From assembly GCA_943787365.1 (NCBI GenBank), contig CALSMD010000001.1:372001-436000 (forward strand): 64,000 nt of DNA. Reading direction: 5' to 3'. The stretch is from an uncultured Flavobacteriaceae bacterium (GTDB lineage: Bacteria > Bacteroidota > Bacteroidia > Flavobacteriales > Flavobacteriaceae). The position numbers and the translations under genes are program-made. How positions within the stretch are numbered: the stretch's first letter is position 1; every line of letters begins with the position of its first letter. Below the pieces are notes generated by a model. The model was not told the DNA's origin, did not search any database, and saw only the letters and a list, made by a program, of their open reading frames with translations. Positions 1 through 9,079 of the stretch are shown here, piece after piece.

Positions 1-264
1 TGCGTAGCCTTCAAATAAGACTTCTTTGTAATCGCCTTGACTTTTATCACTGGCTCGCTTAATGGCACGCTCAATGTTGTCTTTGGGCATGTTGACCGCT
101 TTCCCATTCTGAATGACAGCTCTTAATCGAGAATTGCTATCTGGATCTGCACCGCCTTCTTTGACCGCCATAACGATGTCTTTTCCAATACGTGTGAATG
201 CCTTGCTCATTGCTGACCAACGTTTCATTTTTCTTGCTTTGCGAAATTCAAATGCTCTTCCCAT
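1..264 (-). CDS. YebC/PmpR-family DNA-binding regulator, 3' end outside window
   Basis: Only the first 88 codons are present; the gene runs off the left edge. The product begins MGRAFEFRKARKMKRWS and continues with AFTRIGKDIV and KAVNMPKDNIERAIKRA, the hallmark N-terminal region of the YebC/PmpR/TACO1 family. These cytoplasmic proteins are known as transcriptional regulators, and some act in translation of difficult sequences such as proline runs. The start at 264 gives the canonical family N-terminus. It lies about 80 bases downstream of the epimerase gene on the same strand. The family is clear; the role in this organism is inferred. Confidence 0.93.
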   Translation of the reverse strand, partial: MGRAFEFRKARKMKRWSAMSKAFTRIGKDIVMAVKEGGADPDSNSRLRAVIQNGKAVNMPKDNIERAIKRASDKSQGDYKEVLFEGYA

Positions 265-344
265 AGGTTTTAATGTATTCTAAATAATGTTTAACAAAAA
301 TAAAAATGCTGGAACGAAAAACAAGTATAAATCGATTTAAAACT

Positions 345-1172
345 TCAAAACATATTTTCAAAGAGTTCCAAGCTGTGCATTTGAAGGTGTTTTGGAAGCA
401 TGTTTTCTTTTGGTAAAACGGCCAAATAACGGTCGTCATTGGTGGTGTAAACCAGTTTATAGCGAGGGTTTTTAGCCCCTATTTTAGAAACTAACTCTTT
501 GATGAAATCATCGTGATGTACCAAGTCCTTACTGCCTAAATGAAAAATTCCATGCTTGTTTCGATTGATGATGTAATGCAGTTGTTGGGTGACTTTTTTA
601 TCTGAAATAACATTCATTATCAGATTTGGAAATAATTCAATTGGCACGTCTAATTCGAGATGCACTTTAAACTCATTAACCCGTGGGGAGGGCGCTCCAA
701 AAACCATTGGCAACCGTAAGATGGTTACTTTTTTAGGGGGGAGTTTTAAGAATAACTGCTCAAGTCTAATTTTAAAATGACCATAAATACTATTACTTAG
801 GGTCGTGTCATTCTCGTAACTCGGAAATTTACTGTAGGCATCAAATACATTGGCAGAGGATAGAAAAATCATCTTACATTTTTCTTGAGAAGATACATAC
901 TCAAAAACATGTTTATGTGCTGTTAATTGTGCTGCAAAATCGCCTCTCAGCGCAGAGATGATAATCGTTGGTTTTACGACATTCAGTATCTCAAAAACAT
1001 CATCTTCTTCCACATCATAGTGAAAGAATTGCTTGTTTTTTTCATAGGCCGTTAGCGGTGTTCTATACGTTCCAAACGTTTGGTAATAGGGGTGGAGTTC
1101 CTTATAAATAGCACTTCCCAAATAGCCACTGACACCTAATATCAGAATGCGGTGTTTTTTTAAAGTCGCCAT
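345..1172 (-). CDS. NAD(P)-dependent epimerase/RmlD-like sugar-nucleotide reductase (SDR)
   Basis: 275 residues, an extended short-chain dehydrogenase/reductase. The nucleotide-binding turn GVSGYLG is at residues 13-19, FLSSANVFD follows strand 5 near 103-111, and the catalytic YxxxK is Y130-G-H-F-K134. The overall pattern resembles dTDP-4-dehydrorhamnose reductase (RmlD) and related NAD-dependent epimerases. It starts 13 bases after the gcvT stop, so it is probably read through from there. No other sugar-nucleotide genes are nearby, so the substrate cannot be named. RmlD itself is one possibility, but the isolated context argues against a rhamnose pathway assignment. Confidence 0.8.
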   Translation of the reverse strand: MATLKKHRILILGVSGYLGSAIYKELHPYYQTFGTYRTPLTAYEKNKQFFHYDVEEDDVFEILNVVKPTIIISALRGDFAAQLTAHKHVFEYVSSQEKCKMIFLSSANVFDAYSKFPSYENDTTLSNSIYGHFKIRLEQLFLKLPPKKVTILRLPMVFGAPSPRVNEFKVHLELDVPIELFPNLIMNVISDKKVTQQLHYIINRNKHGIFHLGSKDLVHHDDFIKELVSKIGAKNPRYKLVYTTNDDRYLAVLPKENMLPKHLQMHSLELFENMF

Positions 1173-1185
1173 AATTCAACGAATG

Positions 1186-2268
1186 TTATTTTTTGTAAAA
1201 AGGAAGTTTCACAATCGTGGCAAGCACTTTTTGTTTGCGAATGGCGATGCGTATTTCGGTGCCGGCGGCTGCATGTTCTGTCAAGACATAGCCCATTCCA
1301 ATTCCTTTTCCTAGTGAAGGCGCCATCGTTCCGGAAGTGACAATTCCTATCTCATTTCCAGAAGCATCTTCAATGGTGTAATTTTTTCGTGGAATGCCAC
1401 GTTCTAATAATTCAAAGCCAACCAAACGTCTTTTAGGACCTTCTTCTTTTTCAGTTTTAAGGGCTTCAGAATTTGTGAAGGATTTTGAAAACTTCGTAAT
1501 CCATCCCAATCCAGCTTCGATAGGAGAGCTGTGGTCATCAATGTCATTTCCATAAAGACAATAGCCCATTTCCAATCGTAAGGTATCCCGCGCCGCTAAA
1601 CCAATAGGTTTGATTCCAAAAGAAGCACCAGCTTCTAGGACTTTTTCCCATACCTGTTTCACTTCTGAGTTTTTGCAATAAATTTCAAAGCCGCCGCTTC
1701 CAGTATATCCCGTTGCAGAAATGATGACATGCTCAATGCCTGCAAAATCAGCCACCAAAAAATTATAAAACGCAATGGAAGACAAATCAACGCTGGACAA
1801 CGATTGCATGGCTTCCACAGCTTTAGGGCCCTGAATCGCTAATAGAGAATAGTCCTCACTAATATTTTTCATATCCGCATCCATTGAATTTTTGGACGCA
1901 ATCCACTCCCAGTCTTTTTCAATATTACTGGCATTGACCACTAACAGATATGTTTCTTCTTTGACTTTATAAATAATTAAATCATCGACAATTCCACCTT
2001 GGTCATTTGGCAAACAACTGTATTGAGCTTTTCCGACCGTTAGTTTTGAAGCATCATTTGAAGAGACCGATTGAATAAGGTCTAAAGCATTTGGGCCTTC
2101 GATAAGAAATTCACCCATGTGAGAGACATCAAATACACCGACGCCGCTTCTAACGGTTTCATGTTCAGCGTTTACGCCTTCGTATTGAACGGGCATATTG
2201 TATCCCGCAAAAGGAACCATTTTAGCGCCTAGAGCTTCGTGTGTAGATTGGAGAGCAGTAACTTTCAT
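1186..2268 (-). CDS. gcvT: Glycine cleavage system T protein (aminomethyltransferase)
   Basis: 360 residues, the usual GcvT length. It transfers the methylene group from the aminomethyl-lipoyl H protein to tetrahydrofolate, releasing ammonia. The N-terminus ([26 protein letters not shown]) and [11 protein letters not shown], with the folate-site Asp at residue 95 or 96, are diagnostic; the C-terminal barrel carries the [16 protein letters not shown] stretch. It follows thrC by 55 bases. The spacer holds two sequences matching the flavobacterial -7 element, so it may have its own promoter. Its position beside thrABC and opposite glyA groups threonine, glycine and one-carbon metabolism. gcvH and gcvP are not in the window. 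Confidence 0.95.
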   Translation of the reverse strand: MKVTALQSTHEALGAKMVPFAGYNMPVQYEGVNAEHETVRSGVGVFDVSHMGEFLIEGPNALDLIQSVSSNDASKLTVGKAQYSCLPNDQGGIVDDLIIYKVKEETYLLVVNASNIEKDWEWIASKNSMDADMKNISEDYSLLAIQGPKAVEAMQSLSSVDLSSIAFYNFLVADFAGIEHVIISATGYTGSGGFEIYCKNSEVKQVWEKVLEAGASFGIKPIGLAARDTLRLEMGYCLYGNDIDDHSSPIEAGLGWITKFSKSFTNSEALKTEKEEGPKRRLVGFELLERGIPRKNYTIEDASGNEIGIVTSGTMAPSLGKGIGMGYVLTEHAAAGTEIRIAIRKQKVLATIVKLPFYKK

Positions 2269-2291
2269 AATTAATTAAATTTATAGCACTA

Positions 2292-2299
2292 CAAATCTA
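2292..2299 (-). promoter_or_regulatory. Candidate -7 element upstream of gcvT
   Basis: On the minus strand this reads TAGATTTG, matching the Bacteroidota -7 consensus TAnnTTTG, 24 bases before the gcvT start. A second match, TATTTTTG, lies at 2302-2309. No clear -33 TTG sits at the preferred distance, so the call is modest. Confidence 0.4.
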
Positions 2300-2323
2300 A
2301 TCAAAAATAGGAATCGAAACGGA

Positions 2324-3619
2324 TTAAAGCTGTGTTAAAAATACTTTAAATTCAGAATAGTCCTTAATATCAGTCGCTACTTTTTGTTTGTCAATGACGG
2401 CTTTTATTTGTGGAGGTAGTGGAATTTCGGCATCAATCACCTCTTTTACAACATCTAAAAACTTGGTTGGGTGGGCGGTTTCTAAAAAGACACAATGCGC
2501 ATCTGGATTGGTTTTTAAATACGATTTACATCCTAAATAGCCCACCGCTCCGTGTGGATCGGCGATGTAATTAGTGCTCTTATAAATCTCATCCAACGCT
2601 TGTTTTGTTTCTTCATCCGTAAAACTATAAGATGAAAGATTTGATTTTAAAGTTTCAAACTCATTATTATAGATGGCTTGAATTCGGATAAAATTACTTG
2701 GATTTCCTACGTCCATCGCATTACTCACTGTTTGAACTGAGGGTTTAGGGTCGTAAGAATTGGACTCTAAATAACGAGTCACCACGTTATTATCATTGTT
2801 AGAAGCGATAAAATGTTTAATGGGCAAACCTAATTTTTGAGCAATCATTCCCGCACATACATTTCCGAAATTTCCACTAGGCACTGAAAACACAATGTCT
2901 TTATGCTGATGTTTTAGCTGTTTGTACGCAAACATAAAATAAAACAACTGCGGAAGCCAACGTGCTACATTGATAGAGTTTGCGGATGTCAATTGCATGA
3001 TGGATGTGAGTTCATCATCTAGAAATGCTTTTTTTACCATGTCCTGACAATCGTCAAAAGTACCCTCCACTTCAAGCGCTGTGATGTTTTGACCTAAAGT
3101 CGTGAGTTGTTTTTCTTGAATGTTACTTACTTTTCCGCTTGGATATAAAATCACCACTCGGACGCCTTTAACGCCTAAAAAACCATTGGCAACAGCACCT
3201 CCCGTATCACCAGAAGTGGCAACCAAAACGGTTACTTCATTGGAATTATTCTTATTGAAATAGCCTAAACAACGTGCCATAAAGCGTGCGCCCACATCTT
3301 TAAACGCCATTGTGGGGCCATGAAATAATTCGAGTGTGGATATGGATTCTGTCAGTTTTACCACTGGAAAATCAAAACTAAGCGTTTCCGAAACGATTGT
3401 TTTTAAAACGTCTTCAGGAATTTCTGGACTTATGAATTGTTTGATGGCTTCAAACGCAATGTCTTCATTTGAAAGGGTTTCGATGTTCTCAAAAAAGGAA
3501 GCATCTAAAGGAGTAATATTCTCTGGGAAATACAAGCCTCTATCTGGAGCAAGCCCTTTGATGACTGCATTTTCAAAAGTGGTTGTTGGAGCGATGTTAT
3601 TTAAACTATAATAGTTCAT
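2324..3619 (-). CDS. thrC: Threonine synthase
   Basis: 431 residues, a PLP-dependent fold type II enzyme converting O-phospho-L-homoserine to L-threonine in the last step of the pathway. The Schiff-base lysine is K107 in GPTMAFKDVGARF. The phosphate-binding region is visible in LVATSGDTGGAVANGFLG and in SVPSGNFGNVCAG. It begins 2 bases after the thrB stop, so the two are almost certainly co-translated. It completes the thrABC operon, controlled at its head by the leader peptide upstream of thrA. Confidence 0.97.
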   Translation of the reverse strand: MNYYSLNNIAPTTTFENAVIKGLAPDRGLYFPENITPLDASFFENIETLSNEDIAFEAIKQFISPEIPEDVLKTIVSETLSFDFPVVKLTESISTLELFHGPTMAFKDVGARFMARCLGYFNKNNSNEVTVLVATSGDTGGAVANGFLGVKGVRVVILYPSGKVSNIQEKQLTTLGQNITALEVEGTFDDCQDMVKKAFLDDELTSIMQLTSANSINVARWLPQLFYFMFAYKQLKHQHKDIVFSVPSGNFGNVCAGMIAQKLGLPIKHFIASNNDNNVVTRYLESNSYDPKPSVQTVSNAMDVGNPSNFIRIQAIYNNEFETLKSNLSSYSFTDEETKQALDEIYKSTNYIADPHGAVGYLGCKSYLKTNPDAHCVFLETAHPTKFLDVVKEVIDAEIPLPPQIKAVIDKQKVATDIKDYSEFKVFLTQL

Positions 3620-3621
3620 AG

Positions 3622-4551
3622 TTAGTTTTCGTTTAAGATTTTGATGCCGTCTAAATTTATTTTTGAAACATAAATTTCAAACGGTATATTTTGATTTTGA
3701 TAGGTTTCTCTAATGGCTTTTTCAACATTTTCAGCAGTGGAATCACTTTTACATAAACTAAACACAGAAGGGCCTGAACCCGAAATGCCAGTGCCCAAAG
3801 CACCGTTTTCTAAAGCCGCTTTTTTAATGTCTTCAAATCCTGGGATGAGTTGACTTCTAAACGGTTCCACCACTACATCTTTTAAGGATCGACTGATCAG
3901 ATCGTAATCGTTGGTATGCAAGCCGTGAATAAGACTTCCAACGTTTGACCACTGAGTGATCGCATTTTTTAATGAAATATGCTCTGGAAGTATCTTTCGG
4001 GCATCCGCTGTTTTTATTTCAATTTGAGGGTGAATGACTACTGCAAATAAATCAGAAGGGGTTGGGATTTGAAGAACCTCTAAAGGCTCTAAACTTTTCA
4101 CTAAGGTAAATCCACCAAAGAGGGCAGGAGCAATGTTATCGGCATGTTCACTTTGACTGGCAACGGCTTCGCCTTTCATGGCAAAGGCTGTTAGTTCTGT
4201 TTTGGAATACGGATTACCAAGCAATACATTCATTCCGTACACACTGCCAACAGCGCTCGCAGAGCTGCTACCAACACCACTTCCAGGTTTGATGTGTTTA
4301 TATATTTCGATTTCAAAACCACAATCGGGTTTTGCAGCCTTGTACATAGCCAATGCCGAAACACCTGCTACATTTTTTTCAACTTCAAACGGAAGCTCAT
4401 AGCCTTCAATTTTTGTAATTCGAATTCCTTTTTCTACGGTTTTACGAATCACCATTTCATCACCAATAGAATCCAAGCAAAATCCGAGGACATCAAATCC
4501 GCAGGAGACATTCGCAACCGTTGCTGGAGAAAACAGTTTAATTTCGTTCAT
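3622..4551 (-). CDS. thrB: Homoserine kinase
   Basis: 309 residues, GHMP kinase family; phosphorylates L-homoserine with ATP. The ATP-binding glycine-rich motif is at residues 89-100 (KPGSGVGSSSASA), and the GHMP C-terminal motif appears as GALGTGISGSGPSVFSL. The start codon overlaps the thrA stop by one base (TAATG), a sign of translational coupling. Length, motifs and context are all as expected. Confidence 0.97.
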   Translation of the reverse strand: MNEIKLFSPATVANVSCGFDVLGFCLDSIGDEMVIRKTVEKGIRITKIEGYELPFEVEKNVAGVSALAMYKAAKPDCGFEIEIYKHIKPGSGVGSSSASAVGSVYGMNVLLGNPYSKTELTAFAMKGEAVASQSEHADNIAPALFGGFTLVKSLEPLEVLQIPTPSDLFAVVIHPQIEIKTADARKILPEHISLKNAITQWSNVGSLIHGLHTNDYDLISRSLKDVVVEPFRSQLIPGFEDIKKAALENGALGTGISGSGPSVFSLCKSDSTAENVEKAIRETYQNQNIPFEIYVSKINLDGIKILNEN

Positions 4552-7004
4552 TAATGTGTATTTGAAATTCTAATAATATCTGCAAATAAACCAGAAGCCG
4601 TAACTTCAGATCCTGCGCCAGCTCCTTTAATAATCATGGGTTGATCGCTGTAACGGTTGGTGTAAAACATCACAATATTATCTTTTCCTTCCAGATTATA
4701 AAAAGGGTGTCCGACAGGAATTTCTTTTAAACCTACTTTTGACGCTCCATCTTTAAATTCTGCCACATATTTCAGTTGACAGTTGTTTGCTTCCGCAGAT
4801 TGAAATAGTTTTTGAAACACCGCTTCATTCGTTTTTAGGGTTTCATAAAAAGCATCTACAGAGTCGGCTTCCATACATTCTTTTGGTAAAAACGCTTCAT
4901 TTTGAATATCGTTCATTTCTAACATTTCTCCACTTTCTCTGGCTAAAATCAATAATTTTCTTGCAACATCCACACCACTCAAATCAATTCTAGGATCTGG
5001 CTCCGTATAGCCTTCAGCTTGTGCTTGTTTTACAACGTCGTGAAAGGTCGTGTTTTTATTGAAATTATTAAAGATAAAATTCAAACTTCCTGAAAGTACT
5101 GCATTAATGGAAGTGACGTTATCCCCAGACATGATTAAATTTTTCAATGTATCAATGACGGGCAAACCTGCTCCAACATTCGTTTCGAACAAGAAGGGCA
5201 CATTGTATTTATGGGAAAGATGCTTTAATTCTTTGTAGTTCTCAATGGCACCTGAACACGCAATTTTGTTACAAGCTACCACGGCAATGCTTTGTTTTAA
5301 ATAATGAGCATAGGTATTGGCGACCGCATCATTAGCCGTAATATCTATAAAAATAGAATTCCTTAAGTTTAAATCTTTTGACGCTTCAAAGAACGCCATT
5401 GGCTCCGTTGGTTGTCCTTCTTTCAACAGAGTATCCCAATCTGAAAGATTTAATCCACTTTCATCAAACACCATCTTTTTAGAGTTGGAAAGGGCGACGA
5501 CTTTAAGGTTGATTTTAAGTGTTGATTTTATGTATTTCTTTTGTTGCTTAATTTGATCCATGAGGGATTTACCGACATTTCCAACCCCTGCGATGAATAA
5601 ATTCATTTGTTTGGTTTGTTCCTCAAAAAATTGCTCATGTAAAGAATTCAATGCTTTTTTCACATCAGATTCTGAAATCACGGCTGTAATATTCCGTTCT
5701 GAAGCCCCTTGTGCAATCGCTCTAATATTGACATTATTTTTCCCTAAAGTACTAAACATTTTTCCGCTAATTCCTTGATGGCTTTTCATTTTATCGCCTA
5801 CAACCGCCACAATAGACAAGTTGGGTTCAATGATTAAAGGATCAATTTTATGCAGAGAAATTTCATTTTCAAACTCTTTATCAATGACCGATTTTGCCGA
5901 AAGCGCATCGGCATCAGAAACCCCAATACAAATGGAATGTTCAGAAGATGCTTGGGTGATAATGATCACATTTATTTTAGAATGCGCCAAGGTTTCAAAC
6001 AAACGTTTGGAAAACCCAGGAATCCCCACCATGCCATTTCCTTGAAGCGTGAGTAAAGAAACATTATTAATATTGCTAATCCCTTTGATCGGCGATTGAG
6101 ATCCGTTTTCTGAAATTTTAGTAATCAAGGTTCCGGGATCTTCAGGTGCTAAAGTGTTTTTTATAAGCAAAGGAATGTCTTTTCGGAGGACGGGTTGCAC
6201 GGTTGGGGGATACAACACTTTAGCCCCAAAGTGCGACAATTCGATGGCTTCTAAATAGGATAGTTTGCTAATTGGTTTCGCATGCTTGACCATTTTAGGG
6301 TTGGTTGTAAACATACCGCTTACATCCGTCCAGATTTGCAAAACACTGGCGTTGAGTGCCGCTGCAAGAATTGCTGCGGTGTAATCTGACCCACCACGCC
6401 CTAAAGTCGTGATCTCATCATTTTCAGACTTCGATATAAAGCCTGGTAATATGGTTACCATTTTTTGATTGCTTTCAAAATAGGTGGTGATGTTGGCATT
6501 TGTTTCTTCAAAATTAACCGCTGCATTGGTAAAGTTTGAATCCGTTACAATTAAGTTTTGTGAATTTTTTAATTGAACATTGACCCCTTTAGATTTGATG
6601 GCTTCATAAATGATTAAAGAAGAAATCAATTCTCCAAAACTGAGAAGTTTATCGTTTGTTTTTGGCGATAATTCGTTAATTAAATACACCCCATCTAACA
6701 ATTTTTCAAGCCGCGATAAATGTTCCAACACAATGTCGGTAGTCGCTTCGTGCACTTCGCCGCTTAGTAAACCATCAATCACTTCGATGTGTTTTAAACG
6801 TAAGGCCTCAAAATCTTCTTTGTAACTGTGGTCTTTACGAATGGCTTTATCAGCAGCAATGAGTAATTTATCGGTAATTCCTCCAACGGCAGACACCACC
6901 ACCACAATGTTTTCAGAAGCCGATTCTGTTTTTACGATCTTTATGACTTTGGATATGTTTTTTGAAGAACCTACTGATGTTCCTCCAAATTTTAAAACTT
7001 TCAT
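4551..7004 (-). CDS. thrA: Bifunctional aspartate kinase/homoserine dehydrogenase I
   Basis: 817 residues. The order is an aspartokinase domain (MKVLKFGGTSVGSS at the N-terminus, GRGGSDYTA near residue 200), two ACT regulatory domains from about 315 to 460, an NAD(P)-binding homoserine dehydrogenase domain starting near 466 (FIAGVGNVGKSL), and the catalytic homoserine dehydrogenase domain (GAGLPVIDTL; GYTEPDPRIDLSGVDVARKL). It catalyses the first and third committed steps from aspartate towards threonine. ACT domains in this family give feedback control by threonine. Expression is probably also controlled by attenuation through the leader ORF that ends 65 bases upstream. Confidence 0.97.
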   Translation of the reverse strand: MKVLKFGGTSVGSSKNISKVIKIVKTESASENIVVVVSAVGGITDKLLIAADKAIRKDHSYKEDFEALRLKHIEVIDGLLSGEVHEATTDIVLEHLSRLEKLLDGVYLINELSPKTNDKLLSFGELISSLIIYEAIKSKGVNVQLKNSQNLIVTDSNFTNAAVNFEETNANITTYFESNQKMVTILPGFISKSENDEITTLGRGGSDYTAAILAAALNASVLQIWTDVSGMFTTNPKMVKHAKPISKLSYLEAIELSHFGAKVLYPPTVQPVLRKDIPLLIKNTLAPEDPGTLITKISENGSQSPIKGISNINNVSLLTLQGNGMVGIPGFSKRLFETLAHSKINVIIITQASSEHSICIGVSDADALSAKSVIDKEFENEISLHKIDPLIIEPNLSIVAVVGDKMKSHQGISGKMFSTLGKNNVNIRAIAQGASERNITAVISESDVKKALNSLHEQFFEEQTKQMNLFIAGVGNVGKSLMDQIKQQKKYIKSTLKINLKVVALSNSKKMVFDESGLNLSDWDTLLKEGQPTEPMAFFEASKDLNLRNSIFIDITANDAVANTYAHYLKQSIAVVACNKIACSGAIENYKELKHLSHKYNVPFLFETNVGAGLPVIDTLKNLIMSGDNVTSINAVLSGSLNFIFNNFNKNTTFHDVVKQAQAEGYTEPDPRIDLSGVDVARKLLILARESGEMLEMNDIQNEAFLPKECMEADSVDAFYETLKTNEAVFQKLFQSAEANNCQLKYVAEFKDGASKVGLKEIPVGHPFYNLEGKDNIVMFYTNRYSDQPMIIKGAGAGSEVTASGLFADIIRISNTH

Positions 7005-7032
7005 GTATTTATTTTTTATTTTTAATGGAAAC

Positions 7033-7054
7033 TATTGTTTTGGTATAAACAATA
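7033..7054 (-). promoter_or_regulatory. Inverted repeat between thr leader ORF and thrA (possible attenuator stem)
   Basis: TATTGTTT (7033-7040) and AAACAATA (7047-7054) form an 8-bp stem around a 6-base loop, between the leader stop at 7070 and the thrA start at 7004. It is AT-only apart from one pair and is not followed by a clean U-tract on the transcript. It may be one arm of an attenuation switch rather than a complete terminator. Confidence 0.35.
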
Positions 7055-7069
7055 AAATGAGGGGCGGAG

Positions 7070-7135
7070 TTATATAATAGCAAAACCCAAAAGGGTGATC
7101 ATAATCGTCGTCATTGTTACAATAAGAGAATTCAT
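7070..7135 (-). CDS. thrL: Threonine/isoleucine/methionine-rich leader peptide of the thr operon
   Basis: A 21-codon ORF on the thrA strand, ending 65 bases before the thrA start. It begins Met-Asn-Ser-Leu-Ile-Val-Thr, continues MTTIMIT and ends LLGFAII. It holds 4 Thr, 5 Ile and 2 internal Met codons, all end products of the pathway that thrA begins. The arrangement parallels the E. coli thr leader, and amino-acid leader peptides have been predicted in Bacteroidota. A -7 promoter match lies about 70 bases upstream of its start. Within and after the ORF there are small inverted repeats (ACCC/GGGT with a TTTT loop at 7087-7098 and an 8-bp stem at 7033-7054), but no obvious U-rich terminator, so the exact RNA switch is unresolved. 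The symbol is used by analogy. Confidence 0.7.
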   Translation of the reverse strand: MNSLIVTMTTIMITLLGFAII

Positions 7136-7205
7136 TTGGAAAGGTTCCATGAAGGATAAATTTATTGAACTCGTTAAGTGTTGCATTAGATCTTGTATTA
7201 ACACT

Positions 7206-7213
7206 CAAAAGTA
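7206..7213 (-). promoter_or_regulatory. Candidate -7 element for the thr leader/thrABC transcript
   Basis: Minus-strand TACTTTTG, an exact TAnnTTTG match, about 70 bases upstream of the leader peptide start and about 200 upstream of thrA. The predicted start of transcription near 7200 leaves a long 5' leader, as attenuation requires. The -33 element is not clear. Confidence 0.5.
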
Positions 7214-7442
7214 TCAATTTCAAAGTGAAAAAAAAATAATAATCTCAATTTTACAAATTATGGAATTTAGGAGGTATATATTTTTAATAATTAACCAAAA
7301 ACGAAGTATTACTGCGCTTTTGTCAATCCCTTTAAAAATTACAAATTTTCAACATAAAAAAGTACTTATTAAATGTTGATGACTGTTTAATAAATAGTCG
7401 TTGAAATAGTTGTTTTTTATATGTTTACAGCAATCTTATTAT

Positions 7443-7450
7443 TAATTTTG
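7443..7450 (+). promoter_or_regulatory. Candidate -7 element for glyA
   Basis: TAATTTTG, an exact TAnnTTTG match, ending 29 bases before the glyA start. A -33 TTG at the usual 19-base distance is not evident; the nearest TTG is at 7410-7412. Confidence 0.5.
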
Positions 7451-7479
7451 CAGCCATAACCTTTTGAATAAAACTATAC

Positions 7480-8751
7480 ATGCAACGCGACGAACAAATT
7501 TTTGAATTAATTGAAGCTGAAAGAGAACGTCAAATCAATGGAATTGAATTGATTGCTTCTGAAAATTTCACAAGTGAACAAGTGATGGAAGCTACCGGAT
7601 CGGTATTGACCAACAAATACGCAGAGGGATATCCTGGAAAGCGTTATTATGGCGGTTGTGAAGTTGTGGACGAAGTAGAACTCATTGCTATTGATCGTGC
7701 CAAAACACTTTTTGGAGCTGCTTGGGCAAACGTGCAACCCCACTCGGGAAGTCAAGCAAATACAGCGGTCTTTCATGCCTGTTTGAAAGTAGGGGATAAA
7801 ATCTTAGGATTTGACTTATCTCACGGAGGGCATTTGACACATGGATCGCCTGTGAATTTCTCTGGACGTTTGTACGATCCCGTTTTTTACGGTGTTGAAA
7901 AAGAAACTGGTGTTTTGAATTACGATAAAATTCAGGAGATTGCCACCAAAGAACAACCAAAACTAATCATTGCTGGTGCCTCTGCTTACTCAAGAGATAT
8001 CGATTTTAAGCGTTTTAGAGTGATTGCAGACAGTGTGGGTGCTATTTTGATGGGCGATATTTCGCACCCTTCTGGATTGATCGCTAAAGGTATTTTGAAC
8101 GATCCTTTACCGTATTGTCACATTGTCACCACCACCACGCACAAGACCTTAAGAGGACCAAGAGGCGGTCTGATTATGATGGGGAAAGATTTTGAAAACC
8201 CATTTGGAATTACGTTGAAGTCTGGAAAAGTACGCATGATGTCTTCTTTATTGGATTCTGCTATTTTCCCAGGGAACCAAGGCGGGCCTTTAGAACATGT
8301 GATTGCTGGAAAAGCGATTGCTTTTGGAGAAGCATTGACCGATGAATTTTTACATTATATTTTACAGGTTAAAAAGAATGCGGATGCGATGGCAAAAGCC
8401 TTTGTAAAACGCGATTACCATTTGATTTCTGGTGGGACGGACAACCACATGATGTTGATTGATTTAAGAAATAAAAACATCACAGGAAAGGTTGCCGAAC
8501 AAGCCCTTGTAAAAGCGGATATTACGGTAAATAAAAACATGGTGCCCTTTGATACACAGAGTCCCTTTGTAACGTCTGGAATCCGTGTTGGAACGCCTGC
8601 AATTACCACTCGTGGTTTGGTAGAAACTGATATGGAAACGGTTGTTGAGTTTATTGACCAAGCGCTTAATAACCATGAAGATGAAGCGAAATTAGAAGCG
8701 ATTTCAGAACAAGTGAATGCGATGATGAGTCACCGTCCCTTGTTTGCATAG
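7480..8751 (+). CDS. glyA: Serine hydroxymethyltransferase
   Basis: 423 residues, the family's typical length. PLP-dependent; interconverts serine plus tetrahydrofolate with glycine plus 5,10-methylene-tetrahydrofolate. The PLP lysine is K222 in the diagnostic [22 protein letters not shown] near residue 23 and [14 protein letters not shown] near 46-59 are also diagnostic. It is divergent from thrABC-gcvT and is closed by a strong hairpin terminator 26 bases after its stop. Together with gcvT it supplies glycine and one-carbon units. Confidence 0.98.
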   Translation: MQRDEQIFELIEAERERQINGIELIASENFTSEQVMEATGSVLTNKYAEGYPGKRYYGGCEVVDEVELIAIDRAKTLFGAAWANVQPHSGSQANTAVFHACLKVGDKILGFDLSHGGHLTHGSPVNFSGRLYDPVFYGVEKETGVLNYDKIQEIATKEQPKLIIAGASAYSRDIDFKRFRVIADSVGAILMGDISHPSGLIAKGILNDPLPYCHIVTTTTHKTLRGPRGGLIMMGKDFENPFGITLKSGKVRMMSSLLDSAIFPGNQGGPLEHVIAGKAIAFGEALTDEFLHYILQVKKNADAMAKAFVKRDYHLISGGTDNHMMLIDLRNKNITGKVAEQALVKADITVNKNMVPFDTQSPFVTSGIRVGTPAITTRGLVETDMETVVEFIDQALNNHEDEAKLEAISEQVNAMMSHRPLFA

Positions 8752-8777
8752 ACGTACATAAATACTTTATAATTTAG

Positions 8778-8807
8778 CCTCCTCATTTTTATGAGGAGGT
8801 TTTTTTT
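8778..8807 (+). terminator. Rho-independent terminator after glyA
   Basis: A 9-bp perfect stem, CCTCCTCAT (8778-8786) with ATGAGGAGG (8791-8799), a TTTT loop, then eight T residues at 8800-8807. This is a textbook intrinsic terminator for glyA. Confidence 0.93.
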
Positions 8808-8883
8808 GTATTATATTTTAACTGTTGTTAAAAATTGTTAAAGTATAAGGATTCTGTTTTTTTATTTAACTTTTTGTTAGTAG

Positions 8884-8899
8884 GTTTGGAGTTCCAAAC
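8884..8899. promoter_or_regulatory. Short palindrome upstream of the truncated Rhs-like ORF
   Basis: GTTTGGA and TCCAAAC, perfect 7-bp arms two bases apart, ending 9 bases before the ATG at 8909. It may be an operator or a leftover regulatory site of the once longer gene; no regulator is identifiable. Confidence 0.35.
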
Positions 8900-8908
8900 T
8901 CTGCTACT

Positions 8909-9079
8909 ATGAAAAAAACAGTCCTCCTTGCCATTGTATTATTCTTATACATTCAGTCCGCGTTTTCGCAAGAGTTGCCAACAATTATACCCCCTGGGCC
9001 AAACGCATCTTCTTTGGCTCAATATGTTGATGTCCCTGTTTCTAAATATACGGGTATTCCAAATATTAATATCCCCTGA
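8909..9079 (+). pseudogene. N-terminal remnant of an Rhs/YD-repeat-type secreted protein
   Basis: 56 codons encode a signal peptide (MKKTVLLAIVLFLYIQSAFSQ, probably cut near the SQ at 20-21) followed by PPGPNASSLAQYVDVPVSKY and TGIPNINIP, then a stop. The SSL..Y.D.PVS..TG.PN..IP pattern is the mature N-terminus typical of flavobacterial proteins with Rhs/YD repeats, which are normally well over 1000 residues long. The frame ends just where the first beta-strand of the N-terminal domain should continue, and repeat DNA begins immediately after. Inferred: a large surface or polymorphic-toxin-type gene was deleted and its signal-peptide end was left behind. Confidence 0.65.

Larger units (their letters stand above)
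7136..7479. other. Divergent intergenic region between thr leader and glyA
   Basis: 344 bases without a convincing protein gene. It contains the thr-side -7 element (7206-7213, minus) and the glyA-side -7 element (7443-7450, plus). Between them is AT-rich DNA with A-tracts (around 7230-7240). The longer open frames crossing it show no recognisable protein features. No riboswitch-like structure was recognised. Confidence 0.6.

Noticed and set aside
7032-7223. A 63-codon minus-strand ORF overlapping the thr leader
   Set aside because: It is in a different frame from the Thr/Ile/Met-rich leader, includes the -7 promoter box itself and has no coding character.
7095-7379. A 94-codon plus-strand ORF between thrA and glyA
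   Set aside because: Its first part is the antisense of the thr leader peptide, and the rest lies in AT-rich promoter DNA. No protein features or start context support it.
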